Source of the DNA: Lathyrus oleraceus
Lineage: Eukaryota; Streptophyta; Magnoliopsida; Fabales; Fabaceae
Assembly (NCBI RefSeq): GCF_024323335.1
Contig: NC_066584.1
Span: 234,314,994-234,378,993, forward strand
Length of the DNA stretch: 64,000 nt
Direction of reading: 5' to 3'
Within the stretch, counting starts at the first letter, position 1. Each line of letters starts with the position of its first letter. The notes beneath the pieces were generated by a model. It searched no databases, was not told where the DNA came from, and was given only the letters and a program-made list of their open reading frames with translations. Shown here in pieces: positions 1-11,363 of this stretch. The translations under genes were made by a program, and so were the position numbers.

Positions 1-249
1 TTTTCAGGCCCATTTTCAATCAATAAAAGTCGTTATTCAGATAAATAGCTCTCTTGTTTTTATTTTTACTGTTTTGTTTGCAAAAACGTCCGAATTTTTG
101 ATAATCATTGCATATAAAAACATGAAGGCTAGACAATAACGTGCAGGAGGATAAAACATTTGAAAATCATTTTGAATGTTGAGGACACTTGAGCGTATCT
201 TGTCCATGCAATCCCCTGGGGCATGTATGTTGTGCTGTTTTGCAGATCG
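1..249 (+). other. Non-coding part of D 3' internal region
   Basis: AT-rich sequence without a credible reading frame. It resembles in composition the stretch that follows the integrase gene in element A (about 18780-18960). Nothing more specific is seen. Confidence 0.5.
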
Positions 250-1390
250 TCATCTGTGAGGACGATTCCCCAGCAGATATTTCCCCAAGCCAGTATGGAA
301 GCTATCAGAGCTATGTTCCCTTGCAGAGGCGTCTGTGGATAGTGCCTTCTATTCCCCAGCAGACCTGGAAGTGGGCTGAATCTCCAGCTAGTTGAGCGCC
401 CATCAGAAATCCCCAGCTGAGTGCCCAGCAGATCTTTCCCCAGCTGAGTCTAAAGATTGTTTATCCCCACTGAGTTGGAAGGATGTTGTATCCCCAGCGG
501 AGTGGTTTTGTTCCCCAGCAGTCGGGTTTGAAGTACTATTACCCCCAGCATGGCCGTGAACGTTTTCCTCAGCAGGGTTGTGGATGTCTATCTCCAGTGC
601 GGTCTGGCGTATTATTATCCCCAACAGAGTTATACTCTCCTCACCAGAGTTGTTTTTCCTCAGCAGAATGGTGTGGGCCTTTCCCCAGTGGGACCGGGTG
701 TTCCTGTTCTCATCAGGGATGTGAAGATGATCCGCTAGCAGATCTCCCGAGTAGAGATTTGTGTTGATGTTTTTCCTCAGCAAGTCCCCGAGTGGAGCGG
801 GTTCAGTGAAATATATCTCCAGCAGAGTTGATCCTACATGTGGATTGGTTGGGTCTTCCCCAGCGGGTCATCCTGTTGATTCCCCAACGGAGTCGTATTG
901 ATTGTTTCCCAAGCAGAGTCCCCGAGTGGATTGAATCAGGCGAATGATGTCCCCCAGTGGAGTCTATCCTTTCCCCAGCAGCGGTGCTATTTCTCCAGCA
1001 TGAGTGAGAAGTCGGTGCTCCCCCCGCAGAGTATTCCTCAGACAGAGTCTCCCCACAGGGTCGGAGTATCTGATATCTTGGCTCCCCATCAGGAGTTCAT
1101 CATTTTGCATTTAGCATATAGTGATCATCGCATCCTCAAATGCGTAGCATTTCCATTCGATATGGAGCATTACGCCATAGAAAAATTCAAACATATGCAT
1201 TCATATGTTAACCCAATTAGACCGTATCCCCCGGCAGAGGCGGATCATTGTTTAACATCCGCACAACACGTTTGCTACAGTTGCTCCTGACAACATTCAT
1301 GATTGATACCCCCAGAGAGGTTTATTTCCTCGCCCGTCCGTAGAAAGAAAGCCCGTTTTCTCCCCAGTGAGACCCCCAGCAAGTGTTTAG
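250..1390 (+). repeat. Degenerate array of TTCCCCAGCAGAGT motifs
   Basis: About two dozen imperfect copies of a 12-15 bp motif, consensus TTCCCCAGCAGAGTYG, spaced irregularly at about 25-70 bp. Clear copies start near 265, 352, 501, 801, 884 and 977. The motif matches the reverse complement of the Ogre PBS seen intact in element B (49181-49198), so it reads like the 3' end of the primer tRNA. Open frames across it are side effects of the repeats and show no protein features. Confidence 0.75.
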
Positions 1391-2880
1391 CCTTGCTTTG
1401 ACATATGTAGATGTCATCTTGTGATACTGGTCAGTGTCATGTCAGCACCCGCGTGTGTTCTTTCTTTGGTGTCGGTCAACACCATTCTTTCGGTGTAAAC
1501 ATCGAGTCTTCCCCAGTCATTCGTTAATGTCTGGTCTTTTTTTGATGTCGGTAAACATCATCTTTCGATGTTCGTAACACCCTTATTTTCTTCCCCAGAA
1601 GAGTTACCTCTCTGTTGGTTTCGATAAACGATGAGTTTTTCCCATTCGTCCGTCGACGTATGGTTGTTCCCCACAGGTCAGTTGTTAATGCCTGTTGATT
1701 CCCCACATAGTCTCCTCCCCGTTGGCGTCGATGAGTTTTTCCGATCGTCCGTTGACGATTGGTTGCATTCACTTTTCTCCGCAGAGTCACCTTTCTCCGT
1801 TGGTGTCGATAAGCGTTGAGTTTTCCTATACGTCCATTGACTTATAGTGATATACTTCCCCTCAGAGTCACCTCCCCGTTGGTGTCGATAAACGACGAGT
1901 GCTTCCTATTTGTCCGTTGACGTGTAGTTGTTCTCGAGTCAGATTCACCTCTCCGTTGGTGTCGATAAACGTCGAGTTTTTCCCCATCGTCCGTTGACGA
2001 TTGGCGGTTTTATCTTTCTCCCCAGGAGTCACCTCTCCGTTGGTGTCGATAAACGTCGAGTTTTTCCCAATCGTCCGTTGACGTTTGGTTGTGTTAACCT
2101 TTCCCCAATAGGTTCACCTCTCCGTTGGTTTCGATAAACGTTGAGTTTTTCTCATTCGTCCGTTGACGTCTGATTGCATATCCTGTTCCCCAGTCATTCA
2201 TTAATGTCTGGTCGTTCCCCAGTAGAGTCGTCGGTAAACGTCCTGTCTGGTCACCTTTCTCCGTTGGTGTCGATAAACGTCGAGCTTCTCCTTATCCGTT
2301 GGTGTTGATAAATGTCGAGCTTCACCTTTCTCCGTTGGTGTCGATAAACGTCGAGCTTCTCCCATTCGTCCGTTGATGTCTGGTCGAGTCTTCCCATTCA
2401 TCCGTTGATGTCTGGTCACCTTTCTCCGTTGGTGTCAATAAACGTCGAGCTTCTCCCATTCGTCCGTTGACGTCTGGTCGAGTCTTCCCATTCATCCGTT
2501 GATGTCTGGTCACCTTTCTCCGTTGGTGTCGATAAACGTCGAGCTTCTCCCGTTCGTTCGTTGACGTCTGGTCGAGTCTTCCAGTTCATCCGTTGATGTC
2601 TGGTCACCTCTCCGTTGGTGTCGATAAACGTCGAGTTTTTCCTGGTCGTCCCCAGTAGAGTTACCTCTCCGTTGGTTTTGGTAAACGTTGAGTTTTTCCC
2701 ATTTCGTCCATTGACGTATGGTTGTATCTCTGTCCCCGCAGGTCATCCGTTGATGTCTGGTTACCTCTCTGTAGGTTTCGATAAACGTCGAGTTTTTCCT
2801 GGTCGTCCGTTGACGTCGAGTTGTGATTGCTGTTCCCATTCATCGTCTTTCGGTGTCTGGATGTGGCTGTACCTTTGAAA
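1391..2880 (+). repeat. Tandem repeat block with 94-bp units (3' region of D)
   Basis: A block built on the motif CCGTTGGTGTCGATAAACG, with about twelve recognisable copies between 1790 and 2850. Units starting at 2326, 2420 and 2514 are nearly identical and exactly 94 bp apart; earlier units are more diverged. Each young unit contains a doubled TCCGTTGAYGTCTGGTC sub-motif. Many units begin with a CCCCAG..AGTCACC segment related to the PBS-complement motif of the preceding array. Ogre elements are known to carry tandem repeats downstream of pol. Confidence 0.85.
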
Positions 2881-3044
2881 AGAAAAAATCAAAATCCCCA
2901 GTAATAAATATCAGATCCCAGTGGAAGCTTCCGTTGGTGGATCCCCGCAGTGTGCAAATTTCTACGGTTCTTCGGTATTCAATCCCTGTTTACCCTAAAA
3001 GTCTGACAGCCATTGCTCTCATCCATTCGGGTTCCCAGTTGATT

Positions 3045-3057
3045 GAATAGGGGCAGC
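3045..3057 (+). other. Polypurine tract of D
   Basis: GAATAGGGGCAGC lies immediately 5' of the LTR start TGTAGCACC. Its core, AATAGGGGCA, is shared with the minus-strand PPTs of B and C. A PPT primes plus-strand DNA synthesis in LTR elements. Confidence 0.8.
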
Positions 3058-3726
3058 TGTAGCACCTCAAATTTGCACCTCCCATTTTGTACATACATTT
3101 TCATGTTTAGGTCATTAACATTACATTGTCCACTGCATAGCATTGCATTGTCCATTGCCTAGTGCAAGTCATCAGTCAAGACTGGTCAGGAGATCCAGTT
3201 GTGCAAGCAAGCAAGTGCATTTCCTATGGAAGCAAAGCCCTAAGGTTGGTTCAACAAGTTCATGTGACCTAGGGATCATTTTGAAGTGGTTTGGCCAAAG
3301 GTTGGATGTTCAAGGCTCATCAGTCAAGATGCAATTCATCTAAAACCCTAGAAAGTCAACCAAAGTCAACTGTCAGTTCAATCATGGATTGAAACCCTAG
3401 AAAGTCAACCAAAGATGCAATTCTTGTTTTGCATGTACTATCCAATTCATGCATCATACACCATTCATTTCCATTACAAATTTTGTTGACTTTCCATTTG
3501 AATTTTGGAGGGAAAAGTCAAATTCAAAAATCATGCATTGTATTCACTTCCTACCACTTGCCTTGGCTCCAAAAACAACATTTCATGTGGATTTCAAGTG
3601 AATTTCGTGTACTGTAGCATCCATTACATGCACATAGGGTGAATGGGCCAATTTGCATCAACACTTCAATTTCACTAATCCTTTGCATTTGCTTAATCAT
3701 GATTAGCATACATCATTAACAGACCA

Positions 3727-3735
3727 TATATATAA
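3727..3735 (+). promoter_or_regulatory. Candidate TATA box of LTR D
   Basis: TATATATAA lies 669 bp inside the LTR on the sense strand. The comparable sense-strand site in LTR G lies about 700 bp in. Position and sequence only; no start site can be seen. Confidence 0.4.
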
Positions 3736-4542
3736 CATAATCATAACTGTTTTGTGATTAACATTTCATTTGGCTCAGATCTAGATCTAATTCACCAATC
3801 TTCACATTTTTTTTCTCTCACTTTTTCATCAAAATTTTTCACAAACATTGCTTGGTTCTTGATCAAATCATCATCCACAAGCATAATTGAGCTGGATTGA
3901 AGCAAGATTTCAAGGATTTCGTGCACATTTTGGAACTGTTGAAGCAAGCATCCATTCATGGCAGTTGAGGATTTGAGCAACATCAAGCACAATTGAGCTA
4001 TCAACATTCATCCATTCATTCACATGAGCATTGGAGATCATCTGTTTTTGCTTTCCAAGACTTAAAACAACCAATTCCAGTTCTGCATTCTCTTGAAGGT
4101 CAGATTTCGAATTCCATGATTCATGAAATTATTGTATGCTTATGGTAGATCTTTCATCCCTGAGTGCATTGAGCTTTGAATCATCGAATTTCATCAAGAA
4201 ATGAACAAGATATGCTAGATCTAAGTTTGATGCATGAACTTTCCTTTGCTCGAATTTTCGCATGTGTGTAGAATTAGAGAAATCCAAGCTTAGATTCGTG
4301 TTGTACGTTGAAAGACGAGTCTATTGGTGTGCTGGTTGTGAATTTCTGGACAAAAGTGTTCTTGAGCCTCAAGAACACTATGAATGCGCATGAATGTTAG
4401 GGTTTCTATTTTCCAGAATGCATTTGATCTTCATGAGCGTGCTTTGCATGAAATTTCTTGTTTCTGGCCATGCATTGGTGGTTTTAAATCCAGCGTGGCT
4501 AAATGATTGGTCCAAACGCTTGCCCGATGCCACATCACATTA

Positions 4543-4602
4543 ATGAAACGGCGCGTTTCATATGTGAAGCGCCTTGGTTCAAAAACGCAGCGAGTTCGAT
4601 CC
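4543..4602 (+). other. Inverted repeat ATGAAACG-NNN-CGTTTCAT next to a T-arm/B-box-like motif
   Basis: A perfect 8-bp inverted repeat with a 3-nt loop (4543-4561) is followed 30 bp later by GAGTTCGATCC (4592-4602), which looks like the T-arm or RNA polymerase III B box of a tRNA. The same pair occurs in LTRs G, B 3' and B 5' (opposite strand, matching element orientation). No full tRNA cloverleaf is present. Confidence 0.55.
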
Positions 4603-5012
4603 TTGGCTCTGGCTATTTCCAAACTTCCTTTTGCATTTTATTCCATATTTTCCATCCATTCATGTATGTGATTTCATGTGTTTTTTTAATTTTTCATTCA
4701 TTTATAAAATGCATAACTTCATGAATAATGATCCAAATGAGGTGTGGTTTTTTGCATGTTGTTCCCTATGATGTCTACTATTTTATGAGATTCTTTCCAG
4801 AAATTGTGCACGGTTGGAATTTAATTTTGCTTAGGGAATGTTCACATGTGTGCTATCTTGTACCTTCCATGCCATTTGCTTCATGAAATGATGGATTTTA
4901 ATCCAATGATTGTGAAATTTTGCATGCTTAAAATAGACATCCTAATTGACATTTTGGTGTAGAGTTTGCATTTTTCTCATTTCTGGTTGTTGAGATATGA
5001 TCTGGTTAATGT

Positions 5013-5037
5013 AGGTGTGACAATGTGTGTCACACCT
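5013..5037 (+). other. LTR hairpin AGGTGTGAC-N7-GTCACACCT
   Basis: Perfect 9-bp arms around a 7-nt loop. Homologous hairpins occur at 29387-29409, 32785-32807 and 51796-51818 in the other LTRs. The GTGTGAC arms are invariant and the outer pairs change together. Confidence 0.6.
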
Positions 5038-6907
5038 TTGCTTGCTTGACTTGATGATTTTCTTTGCCATACCAAATGAATGCCAATGGATGAGATTTTT
5101 TGCATGATAATACTTGTGGATGTTATGATTGATCATGAATTTTTGTGGAATTTTGGCTTAATTTCTGATTTGTTTGGGATTATCCTTTCCGGTTGACCAT
5201 TTGTGGACTTTTGGATAGTGTTGAATTTCCATGATTTGTGAAATGATGGTGGTTTATCATATGAACTTGAAATTTTGCACATTGATTCTAGACATATTGA
5301 AGTTTATTGTGGCTTTGGTTTGAGGTCTATACCATGTTCCAACTCTGTTTTAGGCTTGAGCTAAGTTGATGCATCTAATTGTGCTTCATTTGAGCTTATT
5401 TTGATTTCCTTGACTTGATGAATTTAATTGCCATGCTTAAACTTGTCCAAATGCCATGAATTTTGGTGTGTTGATCATGTGGTGTGTGATGTTTAGCCAT
5501 GATTTTTCTTGAGATTTATTGAATCATTTGTGAGTTGATGTGGATTGGTTCATTCTCTTTGCTTCAATGAGCTTTCAACCTGCATGCTTTGCCTTATATG
5601 ACTTGTGAAATGAACTTGGTGAATGCTATTGATATGAGACCACTTGGATATTGTTCTTAATTGGTTTAACTTGATTCATGTCAATTTTCATGTTCTGTTT
5701 TGGATTATTTCTCCCACTTTGACCCTAGGCCTTGTCCTAGTGGTTTGTGCTTATGTTTGAGTTGTGTTTTCAGGACAAGAAGCATATGACATTGAGGAAT
5801 TAATTCACTTGGCTTGAGTTGATTTATTTGGTTGATGTTGACTAACCTTGACTTGTTTTGTAGGTGGCTCTTAGCTCATTTGAATTGAGCTTGTGCCTTG
5901 CACATTGTGGCCTTGCTTATTTGTTTGACTGTGTACAGTTGACTGTGTGTTGTCTGTTTGACTTTTGTTTGAGTTGTATACTGATTGAGTTGGATTGTTT
6001 TCAGGTACCTTAGTTGCTATAGTTCATTGTGAACTTGCTTTTGCTTTGCTTGATAGCTTGAGCATTGAGGTATAATGTCTCTGACTTCATGTAGTCTAGA
6101 AGACCTGTCCTGTTACTTGGGCAGGCACCTGTCTGAAGCCCTCCTTAAGAGGCAATGTTTGTGCTTGTTTACTTTTGTCCCTGTACATATCAAAAGACCT
6201 CCTAAGTGAAGAGGCATTGGCAGATACAAGGGATGTGCAATCCATCCCCTGCTATTCAGTGTGTCATCTGCTTTGCTCACACCACTGTGTTGATGCATTG
6301 TGGATACTAACCCAAGATCCTTGTACATTGTGTCAGTCATGTGGAGTAGAGTCCCACTTTATGGACTCCCACACCTTCATCTGTTTGAAGCTCTCCCAGG
6401 CCAGGGATAAGAGCTGTGAAGTCCCATCTTCACTTCCCATTTCATCTGCTTCACCCTAACTCTCAATGTTAGGGTTAAGAGCAAATCACACCCCATTCCA
6501 GTGGCTTGTTTGTCGAGGTTGACATGACCCCTTGACTAAAGCCTAGCCTTGTCTTAGCCCCTCTGTTTGTATATAGTGTGTATGCTTGCTTTGGTGCTTT
6601 TATCTGTTTGTGCTGTTAGGATAGCTTGCTCCCTGTGCAAGTTAGATAGCAACCTTAACTTAGGGATCGTATGCATGACAACTTCTAGGCTCGAGTCGTA
6701 GTCTCCCTAGTGGTTTGTGTCTCCCTTTGTATCTGGTTAGGCTAGTCCTTTTTCCCTGTTAAGGGGAACTACGTCGCCCTGATCCTCATACCAGATGAGG
6801 TACGTAGGCAGGAGATTGAGCTGATCTCTCCGGGCACCCTTTTTCTTTCTCAACCTTTTTGTTTTCAACCCCTTTGTGTGTGTTTGTTGTGTGCTTGGAG
6901 TCCGATG

Positions 6908-7045
6908 TAAGTCCAGCGATTGGCATTTGGTTTCCAGTGTGGGTTTGTTGGTTCGGAAGCTGATATAAGTCCAGCGATTGGCATTCGGGTTCCATGTTTT
7001 CCCGTTTTTGTGTGGAGTCTGACGTAAGTCCAGCGATTGGCAGTC
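6908..7045 (+). repeat. Three-copy repeat TAAGTCCAGCGATTGGCA in LTR D
   Basis: Copies start at 6908, 6966 and 7025, giving a 58-59 bp period. The motif is homologous to the TGCCAATCAATGGACTTA arrays of the B and G LTRs read on the opposite strand, which is the sense strand there. Confidence 0.75.
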
Positions 7046-8615
7046 GGTTTCCTGTGTTTGTATGGTTTTGTTTGGCGTGCGTTAGCCGAGCTACGAGTGC
7101 TCTGATTCTTCTTCGTCCAAGAAGATACGTATGCATAAGATGCGACACCCTAGCGAGCACGTTTCCCCTTGTCCCGAACTACGCCGACTCTGATGTCTAT
7201 ACCTGATAGACTACGTAGGACCAGGATGCGATATCCTGCCGAGTTAGTTTCTTTTGTCTTTCTTGTGTCTCTTTCAGCCAGTGTTTGATGTTTGTGAGCA
7301 GTTTTAGCAACCTTATTCCTACCTTTTGTGCGTGGATCCCGTCGAGTACGACGGATGCGTAGGGGTGCTAATACCTTCCCTTCGCATAACCGACTCCCGA
7401 TCCCATCTCTCTTTGGTCGCGAGACCATGTCTTTTCCAGGTTTACTTTGAGCATTTCCTTTCCCTCTTTTGGGATAAATAACGCACGGTGGCGGCTCTGT
7501 TGTCTTGTTTTCCCGCCGGTTTTTCGCGTAATGCGACAGTGTGCCATAAGGTAAATTTAGCGCTATGTTAAGCAATCCTAATTGGACTTATGTAGAAGTC
7601 ACAACTATCTGAGGCCGGTCAATAATAATGTAGGCAACAAACACAAGTTAGGAGTCTTGATTAGGGAATCAAGTCCCAAAAACTTGCCATGCCAAAAAGA
7701 AGAAGAGGAATGATCTTGTATGGTTTAAGCCATTTGCATGATTTAAAAGACAACATATCCTTAATGCAAAGCCATTCACTTGATCAATTAATCAAGATGA
7801 ATTAGATTTGAATCAAGGAATGTTAAATCTCCCTAATCAATGCTAACTTATCAACCTTCAACTCATTGATCAAAAAGAAAAGAAAAAAGAAGAAGGAGAA
7901 GAAGATGAATCAAAGAAAATGGAAATGACAAAATAAAATGCATTCAATGGAAGATCATGTACCAATCCTCATATGTTGACCAATAACATGGAAAGTCAAG
8001 GTCAAACAACCAAAAACAGAAATGGGATGAAGATTGGAGGTCAAAAAATGAATAAACTATTTTTGGCATTTTTTTATATTAAAATAAACTTGAATTAGAA
8101 TAAAATGAAAAGGTCAAACTTCAAAATCACTTCAAATCAACCTTGAAAGGTCCAAGTGATTTATCCTAAGTTCAACAAGGTCAAACAAAGTTTGACAAAA
8201 AATTTCAGCATTTTTAAAAGTCATAAACTATTTTTAATCAATTAAAATGAATAAAAATAACCTAATTGAACTAAAATCTCAAATAAATCTCAAATCAATT
8301 CAAAAATTGATGAGAATATTTTTCATAGATTCATCATCATTCAAATAGGTTAGGAAAATATTTTTGTATTTTTTGAATATCAAAAACTATTTAAAATGAT
8401 TTAAAAATAGCCAGAAAAGAGAAAATTCACAAAAAATATCAAATAATGAAATAAAAAATAATAAAAATCAGAAATAGAAACTAGAATTTATTTGGGAAAT
8501 AATGCAATTGGTCCCATATTTTTTGGAATTAAAATGAGAGAGATATGATTTTTTGAAATAAAAGGAAATAAACAAAATAAAAACAGAAATTAGAAAAAAT
8601 GCAAAAAACGAGAGC

Positions 8616-8656
8616 CCTTGGATCTGAGCTCATTAATTGAGCTGGCAGATCCAAGG
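8616..8656 (-). other. Stable hairpin in LTR E
   Basis: Arms CCTTGGATCTG (8616-8626) and CAGATCCAAGG (8646-8656) are perfect complements. They enclose a second 5-bp stem AGCTC/GAGCT and the loop ATTAATT. LTR C has the same structure at 21562-21605 with different but equally perfect arms. Confidence 0.7.
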
Positions 8657-9367
8657 ATCCAGAGGCGCACGCTCACGAAACACCACACTCAATGCCACCA
8701 CATGGGAAAGAATAGAAGGTCATAACAAGCAATGGCTATGATTGCATCTGGAAATCAGATCAAGCGGTCAAGATTCAAACTGGACACGATGAAGCCACCG
8801 GAAACTTCATCTTATCCGGCGAGCTTCCCAGATTCTGGCCATGTCCAAAAAAATGCAGAAATGCAAATGGCCACCAAATGAGGCGATCTATATATCAATC
8901 GAAAGAGGAAGTGATGTACATCACTCCTATGCCATGCACTTCCACTCTAGAACCCTATAAATGGAGAAATCAGAGCTGGAAGTATGATGGTGTTCATCAT
9001 GAACTTCATGTTTTTGCAAAATTGAAAGCACAAATCACATGCCTTTATTGAGAGGACTTCAGCTAACATTAGATCCAAGCAAAAGGGTCCATGGATGAAG
9101 AGAATCGAGGAAATTACCAGTTGGAGTGCAAGCTTGAGTTCTGGTGAATTGAGCATGAAACCTTGCTTGCTTTATAAAAAAATAAGTCCAATGGATCAAG
9201 GTGAAGAGGTCTAGGAACTTTTAGATCAAAGAAAACAGTCGAGGAAACTGAATTCTAGATCTGAAATTTTTGAAGAAAAGAGAGAGTTCCTTTGGTGTGA
9301 GGGTAGGGATTCAATCCAACAGAGTTTCAGGCGCCTTCAGGTTAGTGAAATGAAGCTCATATGCAAT

Positions 9368-9377
9368 GTATTTATAG
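9368..9377 (-). promoter_or_regulatory. Candidate TATA box of LTR E
   Basis: The minus strand reads CTATAAATAC about 1.52 kb from the LTR 5' end. LTR C has GGCTATAAATAAAAGG at almost the same distance. Confidence 0.5.
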
Positions 9378-10891
9378 GCAAGGCAATGCTGAATGCATGA
9401 TTTCAAATTTGCATGAATGGAAAGGGCCTCCATGCATGGGCCTGTACAGGCGCATGGAGAGCCCAATTCCACTTGGTTTTGGCAGCTGATCATCATCATG
9501 TAAGTTTTGGACGTGCAGATGAGGTATACTTGGATCATGCATGGCAATTGAAGTGATTTTCATAAAATGCACTATTTCATTGAAGCCTTCGAAAATGCCA
9601 TGTCCAAAATCAAAATGCAAGCTTATGAGTAATGGTTGGAAAGCTTATTTCATAAGGAACAAATGTCATGTTGATCAAAAATTCATTTGGGCCTTGGAAA
9701 TTAGTGAAATTTGAGCTTAAAGGGTGATGTGCAAAACATGTCAAGGCAAGGTTTCTAAAATTGGCCAACTTTCAAGCCCTTCTATTTTGAGGATGCATGC
9801 TCCAAATGGAAAAACCTACAACATAAAAGTTGTAGATCTTTTCAAGACAATAAAAATGGACTTAAATTTTACATCATTTGGATTTTTTATGAAAGAGTTA
9901 TGGGCACTTGAAGTTGGACTTTTTTGACTTTTAATGCCTTTGGTCCAAAAGGACCTATAATGTCTTGCATTATCACATGTATTTCCTTTGAGATTTTGAA
10001 ATTTAGTCCAACATAACATTTGAAGTAGACATCTTACGCTTTCCAATGCATTTTGTATCACCTCAAAATTATAAAAAATGAGTGAGTTATGTTCTTGGGA
10101 AGTTGACCCAAAATTAGGGTTTCAGTCAAAATGACCTATAATGTTTTGGAATGGAAGAGGGTCTTCCAAGCTTCAAATAAATTTTTTATGAACATGAAAG
10201 TTGTTCATATTGTCCTTAATAACATTGTTGCTTTTGGAACCATCTCCATTTGACCAACACATAAAAAGTTAGGTCTCAGTGCATTTCAAAATAGTCAGAT
10301 GAATTGACTGATCAACTTCTCAAGTCCACAACTCATACCTTGATGAGTTGATGATTGAGGATACTCAAATAATTTCAAATATGCATGAAATTATGAATTA
10401 AAGAACTTCCCTTGATTGTATTTGACCATGGGCTGAGGTTGCTTCATGAGCAAGGCATTGTGATGCACATATGAATTAGGGTTTCTTTGGGGAACAAACC
10501 TCAAACCCCTTGACTTGCTTTGATCAAAATGACGAATTGAGATACTAGGGAGGCATATTTGATGGATGAGAGCTTTGCGAACCATTACCATGCTTTCTTT
10601 CTCCTCCTCTTGACCATGTCTTTGTACCAATGACCTCCTTGAAGCTTTTGGCCTTGTGATTGCTCAAGCTACAACCAAAAGATGTTAGTGACATATTTTT
10701 GTGTTTTTGGTTAGTAAACAAAAATGAGAAAAGAAATGATATACAATTAAAGCATGCTTGGTGATCTCAAACCACTCACAAAGAGTCCCACCCAAAGGCA
10801 AGGGAACCAAGATGCTCAATGATCCTTGAGGCTATGCAATGCAATGTTATGATGCCATGAGGGATCTTAGGGACAAAGTTAGGGTCTCACA

Positions 10892-11134
10892 GAGTCTAAG
10901 GATAAAGATGCACTTATCAAGCTACTTGAAGACCGAGTGACAAAGAGATAGAGAGAGCCAGAGGTTTCATCTTCTAGCATGCCTCAGCCTTCCGTTGCTT
11001 GGAAGAAGATTGTTGATCAACTTGTTCTCGAGAAGACTCAGATGAAGGCTTCTTTTGAGACTGAGATCCGTCGCATTCAGAGGAAGTACGCACCTTCATC
11101 GAGGTCCTCTGACATTGTTGTTAGGGATCCTTAG
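10892..11134 (+). pseudogene. ORF1 C-terminal remnant (element A)
   Basis: One frame runs from the LTR E junction to a TAG at 11132-11134, with one internal TAG at 10949-10951. The first residues (ALIKLLEDRV) align with ALIEFLEHQV in ORF1 of B, and the end (RDP followed by stop) matches the last codons of ORF1 in B in its alternate frame. The middle is rich in K, E and Q, suggesting a helical tail. The rest of ORF1 lies beyond the E/D insertions, left of the window. Function is unknown. Confidence 0.7.
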
Positions 11135-11363
11135 GATGACTAGTCTCCTTTTCTCTTGTATTTTTCATTGGTTTCTAAAATGGTACTCATTGTAATCCTT
11201 CCAATTATATAAATAAAAAGAGATTTTTGGTCATATCAAATGGTTGCAATTATTGTTGAATATATATTTGCAAACGATATAGTAAGTTCCTTGAAAATAA
11301 AAATAAATAAACAAGCATTGCATTTCAGGCATCATTTGCATAAGCAAGTTTCTCCTTCGCCAG
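11135..11363 (+). other. ORF1-gag spacer of A
   Basis: AT-rich and non-coding, with an AG after a T-rich run (GCATTTCAG, about 11320-11330) just before the region aligned with the gag start of B. This could be a splice acceptor, but I cannot support a matching donor. Confidence 0.35.

Larger units (their letters stand above)
1..7538 (+). mobile_element. Element D: 3' end of an Ogre/Tat-type LTR retrotransposon (truncated by window edge)
   Basis: This is the 3' part of a plus-strand element: a non-coding, repeat-rich internal region (1-3057), a polypurine tract, and a 4.48 kb LTR that starts TGTAGCACC and ends GCGACA. No gag or pol coding is visible, so the coding part lies left of the window. 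The LTR end abuts unrelated sequence (the body of LTR E), which shows that D is inserted in E. The 5-bp duplicate on this side would be GTGTG (7539-7543); its partner is out of view. The LTR is homologous to partial LTR F at the right edge. Confidence 0.85.
3058..7538 (+). repeat. 3' LTR of element D (4481 bp)
   Basis: Starts with TGTAGCACC directly after the PPT and ends TGCGACA where sequence homologous to LTR C resumes. It contains, in sense order, a TATA-like site (3727-3735), an inverted repeat with a tRNA T-arm-like motif (4543-4602), a GTGTGAC hairpin (5013-5037), a triple 58-59 bp repeat (6908-7045), and a PBS-like TGGCGGCTCTG (7489-7499). The last 400 bp match LTR F in reverse orientation. 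No coding potential is supported. Confidence 0.85.
7539..10891 (-). mobile_element. Element E: 5' part of a minus-strand Ogre-type LTR
   Basis: On the minus strand this starts TGTGAGACCC at 10891 and is homologous over about 3.3 kb to LTR C (20692-23821). Its 3' part was separated by the insertion of D and lies left of the window, so it may be a solo LTR or an end of a fuller element. Its 5' end abuts ORF1 coding of A, giving a one-sided target duplicate GAGTC at 10892-10896. It contains a TATA-like site and a strong hairpin. No gene is seen. Confidence 0.8.

Noticed and set aside
403..1290. Several open frames of 60-130 codons in the D 3' region
   Set aside because: They follow the TTCCCCAGCAGAGT repeat in arbitrary frames on both strands and show no conserved protein.
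1790..2860. CRISPR-like array
   Set aside because: The whole unit repeats, spacers included; there is no constant repeat with unique spacers and the context is a plant retrotransposon.
7150..7575. A 141-residue minus-strand frame across the D LTR end
   Set aside because: It crosses the D/E insertion junction, so it cannot be an ancestral gene.
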